Shown here piece after piece: positions 52,160 through 62,487 of a stretch of DNA of 64,000 nucleotides. Source of the stretch: CAYULW01 sp964445815 (GTDB lineage: Bacteria; Bacteroidota; Bacteroidia; Flavobacteriales_E; Vicingaceae). Where the stretch lies: the NCBI GenBank assembly GCA_964445815.1, contig CAYULW010000004.1, positions 444,087 to 508,086 of the forward strand, in the 5' to 3' direction. The notes below the pieces were generated by a model, which made no database searches, was not told where the DNA came from, and saw only the letters and a list, made by a program, of their open reading frames with translations. Each line of letters opens with the position of its first letter. The stretch's first letter is position 1. The translations under genes and the position numbers were made by a program.

Positions 52160-53326
52160 ATGAAAAAGACCCTTTTTAATTTGATCTTTATTCTTGTTTG
52201 CCTTGGCATTTTTGAGGGTGTTTTGCGTTTTTTTTATCCCCTTCCTGAAATCAGCAACTTTAACCGGATCGATTATCAGATACTGGATCAAACTTCGGCG
52301 GCAACTCAGTATTTGCGAAATAAGACCATGCTCTGGAAATCTTTTCCGGACACCAACTATGCCTTTAAACACAAGTTGAATCTATATGGCTATCGAGATA
52401 AAGAGTGGACAGTAAAAAAAGCAAAGGATTATCGGGTGTTTGTATTGGGTGACTCATTTGTTGAGGGCATGATGAGTACACAAGAGCGCAGTATTCCCAG
52501 CTACATTCAGCAAATGGCGAAAAACGAAGGAAAGTCGTGGGAAGTGTTCAACTGCGGCATGATGGGCATCGGTTTAAATGAGTACATGAAATTTGTGGCG
52601 GATGCGGTTCCTATCTTTCAACCCGATCATTTGGTGATGGTCATTTTTGCGAATGATATGCCCTTTATGCGACCCTATGTGCCAAGCACTCAACTTCAAG
52701 CGAAATTCAATTCCTCCTTTAAACCAAGACTACTATCGATCATTCAGGGTTTGAGAGCCGATAATCCGATTCCGAATCGATTCTCATCACCCGAAGAATC
52801 TTATTATAAAGCAGTACCTGACCCGGGTAATCCATGGACATTTAAAGCAAAAGACCTCGCCCCACACGTAAAACCGAATCTAGCTGAAGCAATGAAAAGG
52901 GGAGAGCTTAACTTTTTTCGTACCAACTGGTTTCCCAATGAAGCTAAATTTTTGTCTGCGAGCATAGACATTGGGCAAAAGATTCAATTCATTAAAAACT
53001 ACTGCGATCAAAACCATGCTAAGCTGTCTATCTTTTATGTACCCAGCAGATTGCAGGTGTCAGATTATTATTACCAATTTGAAAAGCAATATTGCCAATT
53101 GCAATGTCCGGACAAAGCCAGTTTAATGGGAGAGCAATATCAGGTGCATGCAAAAATCTTAGCCCAAACTTGCAAGAACCTAAACATTCTCTATCAGGAT
53201 CTGACTCCCCATGTCAGAGACGAAGAACAGAAAGGCAATCACCTGTATTGGAACTATGATGATCACATGCGTTCAAAAGGCTATGCTTTACTTGCGCAGT
53301 GGATGTATGCTGCAGTATCAAAATAG
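52160..53326 (+). CDS. SGNH/GDSL-family hydrolase with N-terminal signal anchor
   Basis: A 388-residue protein. Residues 1-25 are a signal anchor (LFNLIFILVCLGIFEGVLRF). The catalytic Ser 99 is in VLGDSFVEG, Asn-containing block III is IFANDMPFM, and the Asp/His pair is in YDDHMRSKGYALLA. Such periplasmic enzymes often deacetylate or acetylate polysaccharides. Flanking genes give no clear substrate. Confidence 0.85.
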   Translation: MKKTLFNLIFILVCLGIFEGVLRFFYPLPEISNFNRIDYQILDQTSAATQYLRNKTMLWKSFPDTNYAFKHKLNLYGYRDKEWTVKKAKDYRVFVLGDSFVEGMMSTQERSIPSYIQQMAKNEGKSWEVFNCGMMGIGLNEYMKFVADAVPIFQPDHLVMVIFANDMPFMRPYVPSTQLQAKFNSSFKPRLLSIIQGLRADNPIPNRFSSPEESYYKAVPDPGNPWTFKAKDLAPHVKPNLAEAMKRGELNFFRTNWFPNEAKFLSASIDIGQKIQFIKNYCDQNHAKLSIFYVPSRLQVSDYYYQFEKQYCQLQCPDKASLMGEQYQVHAKILAQTCKNLNILYQDLTPHVRDEEQKGNHLYWNYDDHMRSKGYALLAQWMYAAVSK

Positions 53327-53364
53327 CTGCCTTATAAATTAATAAGGTAAAATATTATTTACAT

Positions 53365-53395
53365 TTTGGTGGTTTCAAATACATTTTATATTTTG
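53365..53395 (+). promoter_or_regulatory. Putative promoter of the large T9SS gene
   Basis: TTTG (53365-53368), 18 nt, then TATATTTTG (53387-53395), a near match to the -7 box with one extra base. The leader of about 140 nt holds a 19-codon ATG frame (53414-53473) of unknown meaning. Confidence 0.4.
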
Positions 53396-53538
53396 CGGCA
53401 AATAATAACCAAATGAGAATTTTCGACCAGCCAATGTCCACCTTAGCCATATTGCAAAACTTTCCGAACTAAGCACGATAAGCTTCTCGACATTCTCAAC
53501 TAAACCCAAAACAACTCCTGCTATGCAGGGCAACACAC

Positions 53539-56500
53539 ATGTTTATGAAAGTTTTATCAACTAAACTCATCACAGCACTATTGCTGTGTGCTACATGGAT
53601 GCCATTGAGCGTCTATTCTCAAATTACAGGTTCTACCAATGTTTGTGCCGGACAAACCGTAACATATAGCAGTTCAAGTTCTGCAGCAACATATCAATGG
53701 TCGGTGAACGGCGCACAAGCCTATTCAGCAAGTGGTAATTCGGTCACTGTAGAATGGGGAATTAATAGTCCCGGAACCGTCAATTTGGTGACCTATAACA
53801 GCAATAACATTCAGACAGGCTCTTACAGTGAATCTATAACCATAAGTGCTAAACCTAATCCTGTTATCTTAAGTAGTTTCCAAACCAATTGTTTTGATAA
53901 TACAGAAGGTAATGTGAATGATTGTTTTGTCGCCTGCTTAGATCGTCCTGTTTATTACAGTTCCCCGTTTTCTGCGGGTACAAGTTATACATGGGAGATC
54001 ATTGGCAATGGTACTATGACCACAATTGCCACAAATGAAATTGAAGTGGTTTGGCACAGCTTGGGTGAACATCGGGTCAAACTCACGGTAAGCAATGGTG
54101 CAGGCTGCACAAACGAATATGAAAACTGTGTTGTTGTTATCGAATCTCCAACGGCTGAAATAGATGCATCTCCATTAATCGGAGACAGCTTAACCCTTTG
54201 CTTGGGTAATGAATTGAACCTGCAAGATTCCTCCATCGGTTCGGTTGGCAGGCGTTGGGATTTTGGGGATGGTACTTTTTCAGATAAACCCAATACCGCA
54301 CACACCTACGATCAGGCCGGTGTCTATGTTGTCATTTTAACGGCTAATAATAGTTGTTACTGTTTGGATAGCGATACACTGATCGTCACCGTAACTGATG
54401 ATGAAGGCCCTGAGATCATATGTCCGGGTGTGGTGTGTAAAGGAGACACTTTAAGTTATTCAACACCATCAAGCTGCACTAGCTTTAAATGGACAGTGAC
54501 CAACGGCACCATTATCGGAAGCGATTCAGGCACCGCGGTAGATGTCATATGGAATAGCCATTTGGCCTATATCGAATTGGAAGGATTTGGCTGTAATAGC
54601 ACATGCAATTCACCAACCGTTGAAAAAATACCTGTGATCGCAGATTCCATTCCGATACAAGGTCCAACCTTGCTTTGTGATGATGATGAAGCCGTTTATT
54701 CCATTCCACCTTTGCCGGGAAGTACTTACTCTTGGTCGGTAAGTTCAACTCTAGGAACAATCATTGAAGATCACGGCTACTATATACGTGTCAAAATTAC
54801 AGGAGATAATGGAACAGTATCCCTTAGTTATACCAATCCGGTTTTAGCCTGTTCGGGAAGTACATCGCTTAATGTGACGGCCAAACCACGTTTAATCTTC
54901 TCCATGCCTTCTGAAGTCTGTCAAAACGATACAGACGCTTATATTTTTACTCATCCCATTGATTGGACGATTTTAGATACAGCGGGTCAACAGGTTTATG
55001 CAGATTCTAATACCACAGAAGTGTATATGTTTTGGCCTGTGATCAGTCCCGGAGACTACACCTTAATTGTTGGCAGAGGCGAGTTTTATTGTGAAGATTT
55101 ATATTTTCAGATCAGCGTTTTAGCTCCGCCCGATACCGTGGATACCATCTATGGCCCCAAAACCATATGCCAAGATAAGGCCTATGATTATAGTGTTGAT
55201 CCTAAAAGCGGCTTTGCCGTTGAATGGATCATTCAGGGGGGAAGTCCTTCTTCTGCATTAGGCAATCAGGTTTCGGTTAGATGGGACACCACGGGGCCAT
55301 ATGTCATTAAAGCAGCATATCGTCAATTGGAAGCTCCGAATTGTTTATCAGATTATCATGTTCAAATGATTGGTGAGGCTTATACGGGAAGTCCGAAAAT
55401 TATTGCGGCAGACTCCGCCTGCGGTGGAGATACCATGCATGTAAAACTCAATTTTATTGCCGATGACGTGCAATGGACGATCATTCCAAATGATGGAGCC
55501 AGCATTTTAAGTGATCGTTTTAAAAGTGAAATTGTAGTTCAGTTTAGTGCGGCGTCCACCCAAAGTATCACTCTGAAAGCGGAAGGTTCTGTCTGTGACA
55601 ATGCCTTTACATTGACACATCCCGTTTATGTGAAAAGTTTCCCTGCTCCGGATATCAGTGTCAGCGACTCCGTTCCGTGCCCCGGCACATCTGTTCGTTT
55701 TACCACATCTGCAAGTAGTCCGACATGGACGATTAATGGCCAAATCTATACCACAGCAGACCCCACACTGAGTTTTGACAGTGCGATGGTTGTACCTGTT
55801 AAGGTCAGCGTTACCTATACAGGGCCTCTAGGCTGTACGGTAGAGAGAGTGCATGTGGATAACATTAGGATTAAACAAGCTCCTAAAGCACGCATTACGG
55901 CTTTAGATAGCAATTTCACACGTTGTCAGGACACTTTGATTCCGATCATATTGACAGCAAATTTACAGGGTGCTACATCGGGGAACTATACCTACACATG
56001 GTTGAAAAATGATACTGTAGTAGGGTCGGGTTCAAGTTATACGACAACGGCGATTATACCTCATGGGGATTATCGGGTCATTGCTGTTGCCCCTAATGGC
56101 TGCACCGACACATCGGATGTTTATGAAATTGATTATAACTGCGGAGGTATATGTTCCTATCAGCAAGATTCATTAGACCCTGCCATTACCGTTCAGTTAG
56201 CAAGCACAGGTTGCTCTGAATTTTATGTATCATCAGTCAATCCGTCAGGAGCACACCTGCATTCATTTGTATTCCATCATACAGGGGAAACGACCAATAC
56301 AGGCCCCTACAGTGAGGGCATTATTATAGATCGGGTCGGCACACAATCTCTGCGCATGACCGGAGCAGCTATTGTGGGAACGGATACGGTTTGTTTTGAT
56401 ACTTCCATTTTTATCACCGTCAATGCCATACCTGATTTTAACATTATTCGTGAAGATTGTGGTGAAACGGGCTTGGTCAAATACAAGATGCAAAATACCT

Positions 56501-59500
56501 CTTTATATGCATCAAGCCCACCAACATTTACGTGGGATTTTGGTAATGGAACGGTCGTGAGTTCAGGCTTTGATCCTATTGTTAAATATTTGCCACTCCA
56601 AGATACTGTAAAACTCTCCATCGGTGCAGGCTGCTCTGTCAGCAAAATATTTACACCCATGCCACCAACGATTGCTTCATTTACCAGTTCTGCTCCGGCC
56701 TGTCAGCAAGAGCCAGTTCAATTCTCAAATTACACGGTTGGAAATATTGCAGAATATAAATGGGATTTTGGAGCCAACGAGCTATTTGAAGAACATCCTT
56801 CTGTTACGTTTATTCATTCAAGTAATAATTATTCAAACACTTTCTTCCCGGAAGTTAAATTGTTCGTTTTAAACGAAAATGGATGTAGAGATACGACAAG
56901 CCAAACACTAACAATTCGTGGAAATGAGTTTGACCCCAATTCGGGTTTAATACCAAGTAATCCACCTTCTATCTGTGAAGGTGATAGTATTCAATTGGTA
57001 CATTTCCAATTTCTTAGCAATTCAAATACGCCAATAAGTTATTTATGGTCAAATCTAGAAACTTCATCAAGCATACAAGCCAAACAAACAGGAGATTATA
57101 ACTTAAGTATGACCGATAATGTCGGTTGTCGTTTTGTGACAGAAAAAGTCAACATTCAGGTGCATAAAGCATCTAATCCGACCATTATTGGCAAGCAAAC
57201 TTTTTGTGCGGATGATTCCGTTAAACTGAGCGTTTTAAATCATCCGAGTTATACCATTACATGGTTTATAGACAGTGTTGCTACAAGTCCAAGTCAAACG
57301 GGAGCAAACTATTCGGACTTGCTTCCTTCAGGCTCATACTTTTTTAACATCAATACAGTCAATACTACAAGTGGATGCAGTCATTTAAATGCCCCATTCC
57401 CCGTAACGGTGTTATCTCAATTGCCGAGTCCCACCATAACACCGACACCCGGCTATCCCTTATGTGAAGGTGGCCCCATACAACTTAATGCAAGCCCATC
57501 AGGTGGTAATTTTTATTGGAACACAGGGCAGACGGGCAATAGCATTACCCAAAGTTTGGCCGGACGTTATACGGTCTTTCAAACCAATACAAGCGGTTGC
57601 GTTTCCCATAAATACATAGACATTAACCCCAAGCCTGATTTCGCCAACTTCATGACGGGTTGTTATTGCCTGCCTTCCGTAAGTCCTCCTGATTTGCTAG
57701 GCATTCCGGGCATGGCATCCTATCAATGGATCAAGGATGGCACATACATTCCTTCTCCTACAGGGCAACTCCAAAACATTCCGGCTTCTACAGGGCGATT
57801 TGAACTCATTGCCACCACCGATTCTGCCTGTGTAGATTCTGCGGGCTACATGGACATTACTTTAGGCGGCTGTGAAGAATGCGTTATAGACATTTCTGAT
57901 CTGAATGTTTCTTGCGCAGGCACAAATGGAGATACTGTATTTTACAGTTTTACTCTCAATGCCGACATCAACAATGCGCCCGCTTCTTACGATGCAACTT
58001 ATGCAGCCTATGTGGATAATAAGCCTGTTCTAATTACGCAAGTTCAGCCGGATACTGTGGCGGGTACAGGCAATCAGGTGACGGGAAGTTTTTACCTTTT
58101 GGGCGGCACAACAACAGACAGCATATGCATTACTTTAACGGCTTCTAATCCGGGTGTGAATTGTCAGGATGAGGTCTGCATCGCTTTAGAACCATTGTCT
58201 TGTGATTTTACACCGGACTTTAGCTATACCATTAACCCTTATACCTGTTTCTTACAGTTGAGCCAAGATGCCAATTATGGTTTTTGTGCTTCGGGAGATT
58301 CTGTGATGTATTCATGGACAGTGACTCAGGGTCTGAATACTTATACAGGGAGCGGATCAGCATTCAGTGTCGATAGTTTAGTGCAAGGCAATGCGGAGGT
58401 CTGCTTGCAAATGCAGGTCTTTAATCCTTTGGATTCCACATGGTGCACCAAAGACACTTGTAAAACCATTGTCATTCCCAATTGTGAATGTGAAGACGAT
58501 TGCATCAATACGGAGATTCTATCTGTCGAATTCCAGCAATTTGTCACAGAGAATGATTCCTGTTTTGTAGAATTTAAAATTGTCTTGGACAATGCCAATA
58601 GTGTGGTGATTTATCCCAATTACTTTAAAACAACAGATGGACAAGGGTTTATTAAATCCATTACCTCAACCTTTGCCGGACCAAATGAAGTGGCCTATAT
58701 CGTTAAATATTATCCAAAGCAACCGGCACAATGTGGAGAACAATGTTTTGAGCTCTACCTTTTTGAAGGGGGATCATCCTGCTGTTTGAATTTCTGTGTC
58801 AATTTACCCGTTTGTTCCTGTAATTTGAAATTAACGGAATTGGAAGTCTCCTGCAGTAACACGAGCAATGGCTATTATGATTTTAGTGTAGTTGCAGATT
58901 TAACAGGCTGCAATGGCTTTGATTATGACCTTCTTGCAAAAGTCACATTGGGAGGTAAAACCGTACCGATAGTGACTCAAAACATCACCACTTTAAGCAA
59001 TGGCGTCCAAACACTCTCAGGCACAGTTGATTTAAGTGGAAAAACAGGAGAGACCATATGCATCGATGTGACTTCCAGTTTAGGGGGCATTTCTTGTAAG
59101 GATAAAATCTGCGTTGAAATGCCGGAAGTGGACTGTGAAATTGAACCCTCCTTTGATGTGGAATTTGATGCCTCGACTTGTACTTTGATTTTAACCAATA
59201 CCTCTACCACTTCTCCTTGTGTGAGATTAGATACTACAAAGGTCGATTGGACGATTAACTATAATGGTCAGACCATTACCGCTAGCGGGCAAAGTCTTAC
59301 TTTTTATAATATCAGCGATACCGAAATTGAAGTGTGTTTAGACCTTACTGCCGTAGATTATTCAGGCAACATCACTTGTACAACAGAGTATTGTGAAACA
59401 GTAGAGGTGGAACGCTGTGAGTGTGAAAATGAATGCGAAGAAATGGAAGTTTCTTTAAGTGAGTTTGTCAGCTTCGTGCATCAGGGCAATTCCTGTTTGT

Positions 59501-60636
59501 TGCGCCTTGAAATCGAGATTACCAATAATTCAGGAGTAGGCTATACCATCAATTCCATTTTGGCGGATTTGGGTACGGTCGTGAACTATACCCTGACCCA
59601 GACTTCGGGAACGGTTAATACCTATCAGGTGGATGTTTATCCCAATCAGCCGTGGAATGGTGGCACGATTTGTTTTGAAGCCTATATTCAAAAAACAGGC
59701 GGAGGCATTTGCTGCTTGCCCTTCTGCATCAATTTACCCAAATGTGGCTGTGATTTAGAATTAAGCGATATAGCATTGGATTGCACAGGGCCCTATGGCA
59801 ATCCGGGCGATTTTTATTTCAGCTTTACAGCCGATTTAGATGGTACTGCGGGGTATAATTATGTTTCCGGTTTAACAGCAACTCTGAATGGCAATCCTGT
59901 CAGCGTTAATTATTACACTCCCTCCAATTTGGTGGATGGCACACAAACCGTGAGTGGCTTAATTACCTTAGCGGGCGGATCACAGGGTGATACCATTTGT
60001 TTTACCTTATCCGCTGCTTTAGGTGGCGATACTTGTACGGCTACAATTTGTGACACTTTGCCACATGACACCTGCGATGTTGTTCCTAATTTTTCATGGT
60101 CTTTAGATACGACAACTTGCACTTTGACGCTTACCGATAGCAGCCAATTTAGTTCATGTACCTATATACAAACCTATCAATGGGCATTGACCCCGGGTGG
60201 TGCATACACCGATTCATCATTTCAGGTCAGTTTTAACGGCTTGGACAGCATGATCGTTTGTTTAACGACATTAAGCGTAAATTATACCGGCACCAATGAT
60301 TGCCACCCCAACATGTGTGACACCATTTACTTTCCGCCATGTACAATAGACGGCTCTCCTAGTGAACGAAAAAAGACTCCGGAAAAGGTTCAGGACATCA
60401 GTGTATATCCTAATCCTGCTAAAAGTACGCTCTTTATAGAATGGCCGGAATTATTGGAAGAAGAAGTTTCAATCAGTCTGAAAGATCATCAGTCCAGAAC
60501 AGTTATGATCAAAGAAACTGAAGTGAACGGCAACAAATTGGAATTGGACATTAATGCCTACTCCGAAGGGATGTATATTTTAGAAATTCAATGGAAAGGG
60601 CAACTCAATCGCAAAAAGATCGTAATTTTAAGGTAG
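53539..60636 (+). CDS. Giant secreted T9SS protein with PKD-like domains and Cys-rich repeat modules
   Basis: A 2365-residue exported protein. Signal peptide at about 1-28 (LITALLLCATWMPLSVYSQ); the second Met (53545) is an equal start choice. The first 1400 residues are a series of Ig/PKD-like beta domains (a clear PKD at about 236-285 with WDFGDGTFSDKPNTAHTYDQ, others near 1010 and 1080). From nt 57870 to 60345 Cys-rich modules repeat with a period of about 310 residues. The C-terminus has a T9SS type A domain (SVYPNPAKSTLFIEWPE, EGMYILEIQWKGQLNRKKIV). It is probably a surface adhesin or gliding-type protein; role unknown. Confidence 0.88.
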   Translation: MFMKVLSTKLITALLLCATWMPLSVYSQITGSTNVCAGQTVTYSSSSSAATYQWSVNGAQAYSASGNSVTVEWGINSPGTVNLVTYNSNNIQTGSYSESITISAKPNPVILSSFQTNCFDNTEGNVNDCFVACLDRPVYYSSPFSAGTSYTWEIIGNGTMTTIATNEIEVVWHSLGEHRVKLTVSNGAGCTNEYENCVVVIESPTAEIDASPLIGDSLTLCLGNELNLQDSSIGSVGRRWDFGDGTFSDKPNTAHTYDQAGVYVVILTANNSCYCLDSDTLIVTVTDDEGPEIICPGVVCKGDTLSYSTPSSCTSFKWTVTNGTIIGSDSGTAVDVIWNSHLAYIELEGFGCNSTCNSPTVEKIPVIADSIPIQGPTLLCDDDEAVYSIPPLPGSTYSWSVSSTLGTIIEDHGYYIRVKITGDNGTVSLSYTNPVLACSGSTSLNVTAKPRLIFSMPSEVCQNDTDAYIFTHPIDWTILDTAGQQVYADSNTTEVYMFWPVISPGDYTLIVGRGEFYCEDLYFQISVLAPPDTVDTIYGPKTICQDKAYDYSVDPKSGFAVEWIIQGGSPSSALGNQVSVRWDTTGPYVIKAAYRQLEAPNCLSDYHVQMIGEAYTGSPKIIAADSACGGDTMHVKLNFIADDVQWTIIPNDGASILSDRFKSEIVVQFSAASTQSITLKAEGSVCDNAFTLTHPVYVKSFPAPDISVSDSVPCPGTSVRFTTSASSPTWTINGQIYTTADPTLSFDSAMVVPVKVSVTYTGPLGCTVERVHVDNIRIKQAPKARITALDSNFTRCQDTLIPIILTANLQGATSGNYTYTWLKNDTVVGSGSSYTTTAIIPHGDYRVIAVAPNGCTDTSDVYEIDYNCGGICSYQQDSLDPAITVQLASTGCSEFYVSSVNPSGAHLHSFVFHHTGETTNTGPYSEGIIIDRVGTQSLRMTGAAIVGTDTVCFDTSIFITVNAIPDFNIIREDCGETGLVKYKMQNTSLYASSPPTFTWDFGNGTVVSSGFDPIVKYLPLQDTVKLSIGAGCSVSKIFTPMPPTIASFTSSAPACQQEPVQFSNYTVGNIAEYKWDFGANELFEEHPSVTFIHSSNNYSNTFFPEVKLFVLNENGCRDTTSQTLTIRGNEFDPNSGLIPSNPPSICEGDSIQLVHFQFLSNSNTPISYLWSNLETSSSIQAKQTGDYNLSMTDNVGCRFVTEKVNIQVHKASNPTIIGKQTFCADDSVKLSVLNHPSYTITWFIDSVATSPSQTGANYSDLLPSGSYFFNINTVNTTSGCSHLNAPFPVTVLSQLPSPTITPTPGYPLCEGGPIQLNASPSGGNFYWNTGQTGNSITQSLAGRYTVFQTNTSGCVSHKYIDINPKPDFANFMTGCYCLPSVSPPDLLGIPGMASYQWIKDGTYIPSPTGQLQNIPASTGRFELIATTDSACVDSAGYMDITLGGCEECVIDISDLNVSCAGTNGDTVFYSFTLNADINNAPASYDATYAAYVDNKPVLITQVQPDTVAGTGNQVTGSFYLLGGTTTDSICITLTASNPGVNCQDEVCIALEPLSCDFTPDFSYTINPYTCFLQLSQDANYGFCASGDSVMYSWTVTQGLNTYTGSGSAFSVDSLVQGNAEVCLQMQVFNPLDSTWCTKDTCKTIVIPNCECEDDCINTEILSVEFQQFVTENDSCFVEFKIVLDNANSVVIYPNYFKTTDGQGFIKSITSTFAGPNEVAYIVKYYPKQPAQCGEQCFELYLFEGGSSCCLNFCVNLPVCSCNLKLTELEVSCSNTSNGYYDFSVVADLTGCNGFDYDLLAKVTLGGKTVPIVTQNITTLSNGVQTLSGTVDLSGKTGETICIDVTSSLGGISCKDKICVEMPEVDCEIEPSFDVEFDASTCTLILTNTSTTSPCVRLDTTKVDWTINYNGQTITASGQSLTFYNISDTEIEVCLDLTAVDYSGNITCTTEYCETVEVERCECENECEEMEVSLSEFVSFVHQGNSCLLRLEIEITNNSGVGYTINSILADLGTVVNYTLTQTSGTVNTYQVDVYPNQPWNGGTICFEAYIQKTGGGICCLPFCINLPKCGCDLELSDIALDCTGPYGNPGDFYFSFTADLDGTAGYNYVSGLTATLNGNPVSVNYYTPSNLVDGTQTVSGLITLAGGSQGDTICFTLSAALGGDTCTATICDTLPHDTCDVVPNFSWSLDTTTCTLTLTDSSQFSSCTYIQTYQWALTPGGAYTDSSFQVSFNGLDSMIVCLTTLSVNYTGTNDCHPNMCDTIYFPPCTIDGSPSERKKTPEKVQDISVYPNPAKSTLFIEWPELLEEEVSISLKDHQSRTVMIKETEVNGNKLELDINAYSEGMYILEIQWKGQLNRKKIVILR
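57871..60345 (+). repeat. Composite Cys-rich repeat inside the giant T9SS protein
   Basis: Three module types recur in the order A-B-C-A-B-C-A-B. A begins CxxC.L.LS.L.V.C at 57871, 58813 and 59743. B begins C...P.F....D..TCTL.LT at about 58200, 59130 and 60080. C begins CECE..C at about 58485 and 59415 and ends CC..FC.NLP.C. The period is about 930-942 bases. The copies are diverged at protein level, so duplication is old. Confidence 0.8.
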
Positions 60637-60658
60637 TCAGATGATTAAAATCATAAAA

Positions 60659-62467
60659 ATGAAATCAGCCACATACCATAAATTCATTGCACCATTTTTT
60701 GGCCTCATAACTTTGACAGGCTTCTTCATGTGCAATCAACTCATTGCACAATCAAGTCCAAAAGGTTTTCAGTGGATTAGACATCACGGTGATGAGATCA
60801 ATGCAAATTCAGAATGGGTCAAAGACATACAAACCGATCAGTTTGGTAATATTTATGTGGCGGGCGAAGTGAATGAAATTTTTGCGAGAGACAGCAATGG
60901 GAATGCCATTCCAAGTATTCGCTATGCCCCTTTCGACAGTATACTTAATAACGGCGGGAAAGACATTTGGCTTGCCAAATACAATGCACAAGGAGATCTT
61001 CTATGGCATAGATATGCAGGTAGTGGAGCAAATAATGAAGGATATTATAATATGGTTGCCGATCAAAATGGTAATTGCTACATATCCGGTATAATACGAC
61101 ACCATAATACCAGACCAGCTAAATCATTTGGTGGCATACCATTAGACGCTGATCAGCTAGGAGCTTTTGTCGCCAAAGTGTCTCCGTCAGGTCATCTATT
61201 ATGGCACAGATCATTTGGTGGAGATACAATTAACAATAACTATTTCGAATATCCTGCTAGTGTTTATGAGTTAAAATTACATCAATCCGAATTAAGTGCA
61301 TTTATTGCAGGAGGCGGAGATCATCCCTTTGGTTTTCAGTTGTTATATGATGTTGATTCAATAAATTTTGGTGTACATGAAGTTAGATTTGATTTAAATG
61401 GCAATTATCGGGGGGTATCAACTTTTCCTTTTCCTCGTTATGATCGATTACCTCAAATAAGAAGTGTGGTAAGCAATGATAATGGGTACTTTATATCGGG
61501 AAATCTAAACCGAGATACTGTTTTGGTTGGAAATGATACCATCCTCGAAGTTGGAGTAAATAATGCCTTTGTTTTTGCTTTTGATAGTAGTCTTAATCAT
61601 ATAAGTTCATTTTATGGTACAAATACTTTTGACCAGTTTTTAGATGCAAAAGTTTATGGTGATACCTTAATAGCGGCAGGACACTTCAATTTATCGGTTA
61701 ATAATACAGTCAATTTTGATACCATTACTTATACAGGAGGATCAAATAGTCATCAAGCAGTTGCCATATTTCTATTTGATGCAGTAAGTAATCGGTTATT
61801 AGGTTTTTATCCTTCAAAAGCTTTTGGGAATCTTTCAGCTTATGCAGAAAGTTCATTTATTGATCCATTGTCATTTGGGATTGGTGGTGAATTTAATCAT
61901 AGCATGACATTTGAAAATGGAACAGCGCCAATCGTAGCGGTTGATAATTGCTCTAGCTGTACAAATATTGATCTCTTCTTTGCATTATTTGATCGTTCAG
62001 GAGGACTAATTACCCAAGAGGTCATTTATTCATCAGGGATTAACTCTGATGCGGTGTTTGCTATGACCAGAAAGGATTCAATGTTATATATCGGTGGATT
62101 TATTGGCGACACGGCTATCGTTCCAGGTATTGACACTTTTGTTACTCGCGGCACTTATGATGCCTTTTTAGCAGCTTATAATTTGGGGATTCTAACATCC
62201 GTTTCAGAACAGGATGGATACATCAAAGCTGATAATGGCCTATTGGCTTATCCCAATCCAAGCAACGGTATTGTCAATATCATAGGACAACCAATAAACA
62301 CCAAAGTCGATCTGTACAACATCAAAGGGCAATTGATTAGAAGCTATCGTTTAGATCAAAAAACTTTTAATCAGGCCATTGATTTACAAGGTTTAGATGC
62401 CGGTGTTTATTTTTTAATGGTGATCGGAGAAGGAGGGAAGCAGAGCTTGAAGTTGGTGAAGCAATAG
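60659..62467 (+). CDS. Secreted SBBP-type beta-propeller protein with T9SS sorting domain
   Basis: About 602 residues from the Met at 60659 (MKSATYHKFIAPFFGLITLT signal peptide; the frame starts at 60641). After the signal come repeats typical of SBBP propellers: DIQTDQFGNIYVAGEVNE, DIWLAKYNAQGDLLWHRYAG, AFVAKVSPSGHLLWHRSFGG. The C-terminal 70 residues are a T9SS type A domain (LAYPNPSNGIVNIIG, LYNIKGQLIRSY, AGVYFLMVIGEGGKQSLKLV). Very similar in DNA to the next gene. Confidence 0.9.
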   Translation: MKSATYHKFIAPFFGLITLTGFFMCNQLIAQSSPKGFQWIRHHGDEINANSEWVKDIQTDQFGNIYVAGEVNEIFARDSNGNAIPSIRYAPFDSILNNGGKDIWLAKYNAQGDLLWHRYAGSGANNEGYYNMVADQNGNCYISGIIRHHNTRPAKSFGGIPLDADQLGAFVAKVSPSGHLLWHRSFGGDTINNNYFEYPASVYELKLHQSELSAFIAGGGDHPFGFQLLYDVDSINFGVHEVRFDLNGNYRGVSTFPFPRYDRLPQIRSVVSNDNGYFISGNLNRDTVLVGNDTILEVGVNNAFVFAFDSSLNHISSFYGTNTFDQFLDAKVYGDTLIAAGHFNLSVNNTVNFDTITYTGGSNSHQAVAIFLFDAVSNRLLGFYPSKAFGNLSAYAESSFIDPLSFGIGGEFNHSMTFENGTAPIVAVDNCSSCTNIDLFFALFDRSGGLITQEVIYSSGINSDAVFAMTRKDSMLYIGGFIGDTAIVPGIDTFVTRGTYDAFLAAYNLGILTSVSEQDGYIKADNGLLAYPNPSNGIVNIIGQPINTKVDLYNIKGQLIRSYRLDQKTFNQAIDLQGLDAGVYFLMVIGEGGKQSLKLVKQ

Positions 62468-62487
62468 AGGAAATGACCAATCTTTAA

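Noticed and set aside
53414..53473. A 19-codon ORF in the leader of the giant T9SS gene as a leader peptide
   Set aside because: No repeated codons for one amino acid, no attenuator hairpin after it, and no sign of conservation that I can test.
56263..56660. Antisense ORFs inside the giant T9SS gene
   Set aside because: They mirror the coding strand of a long open frame and carry no motif, signal or start context.
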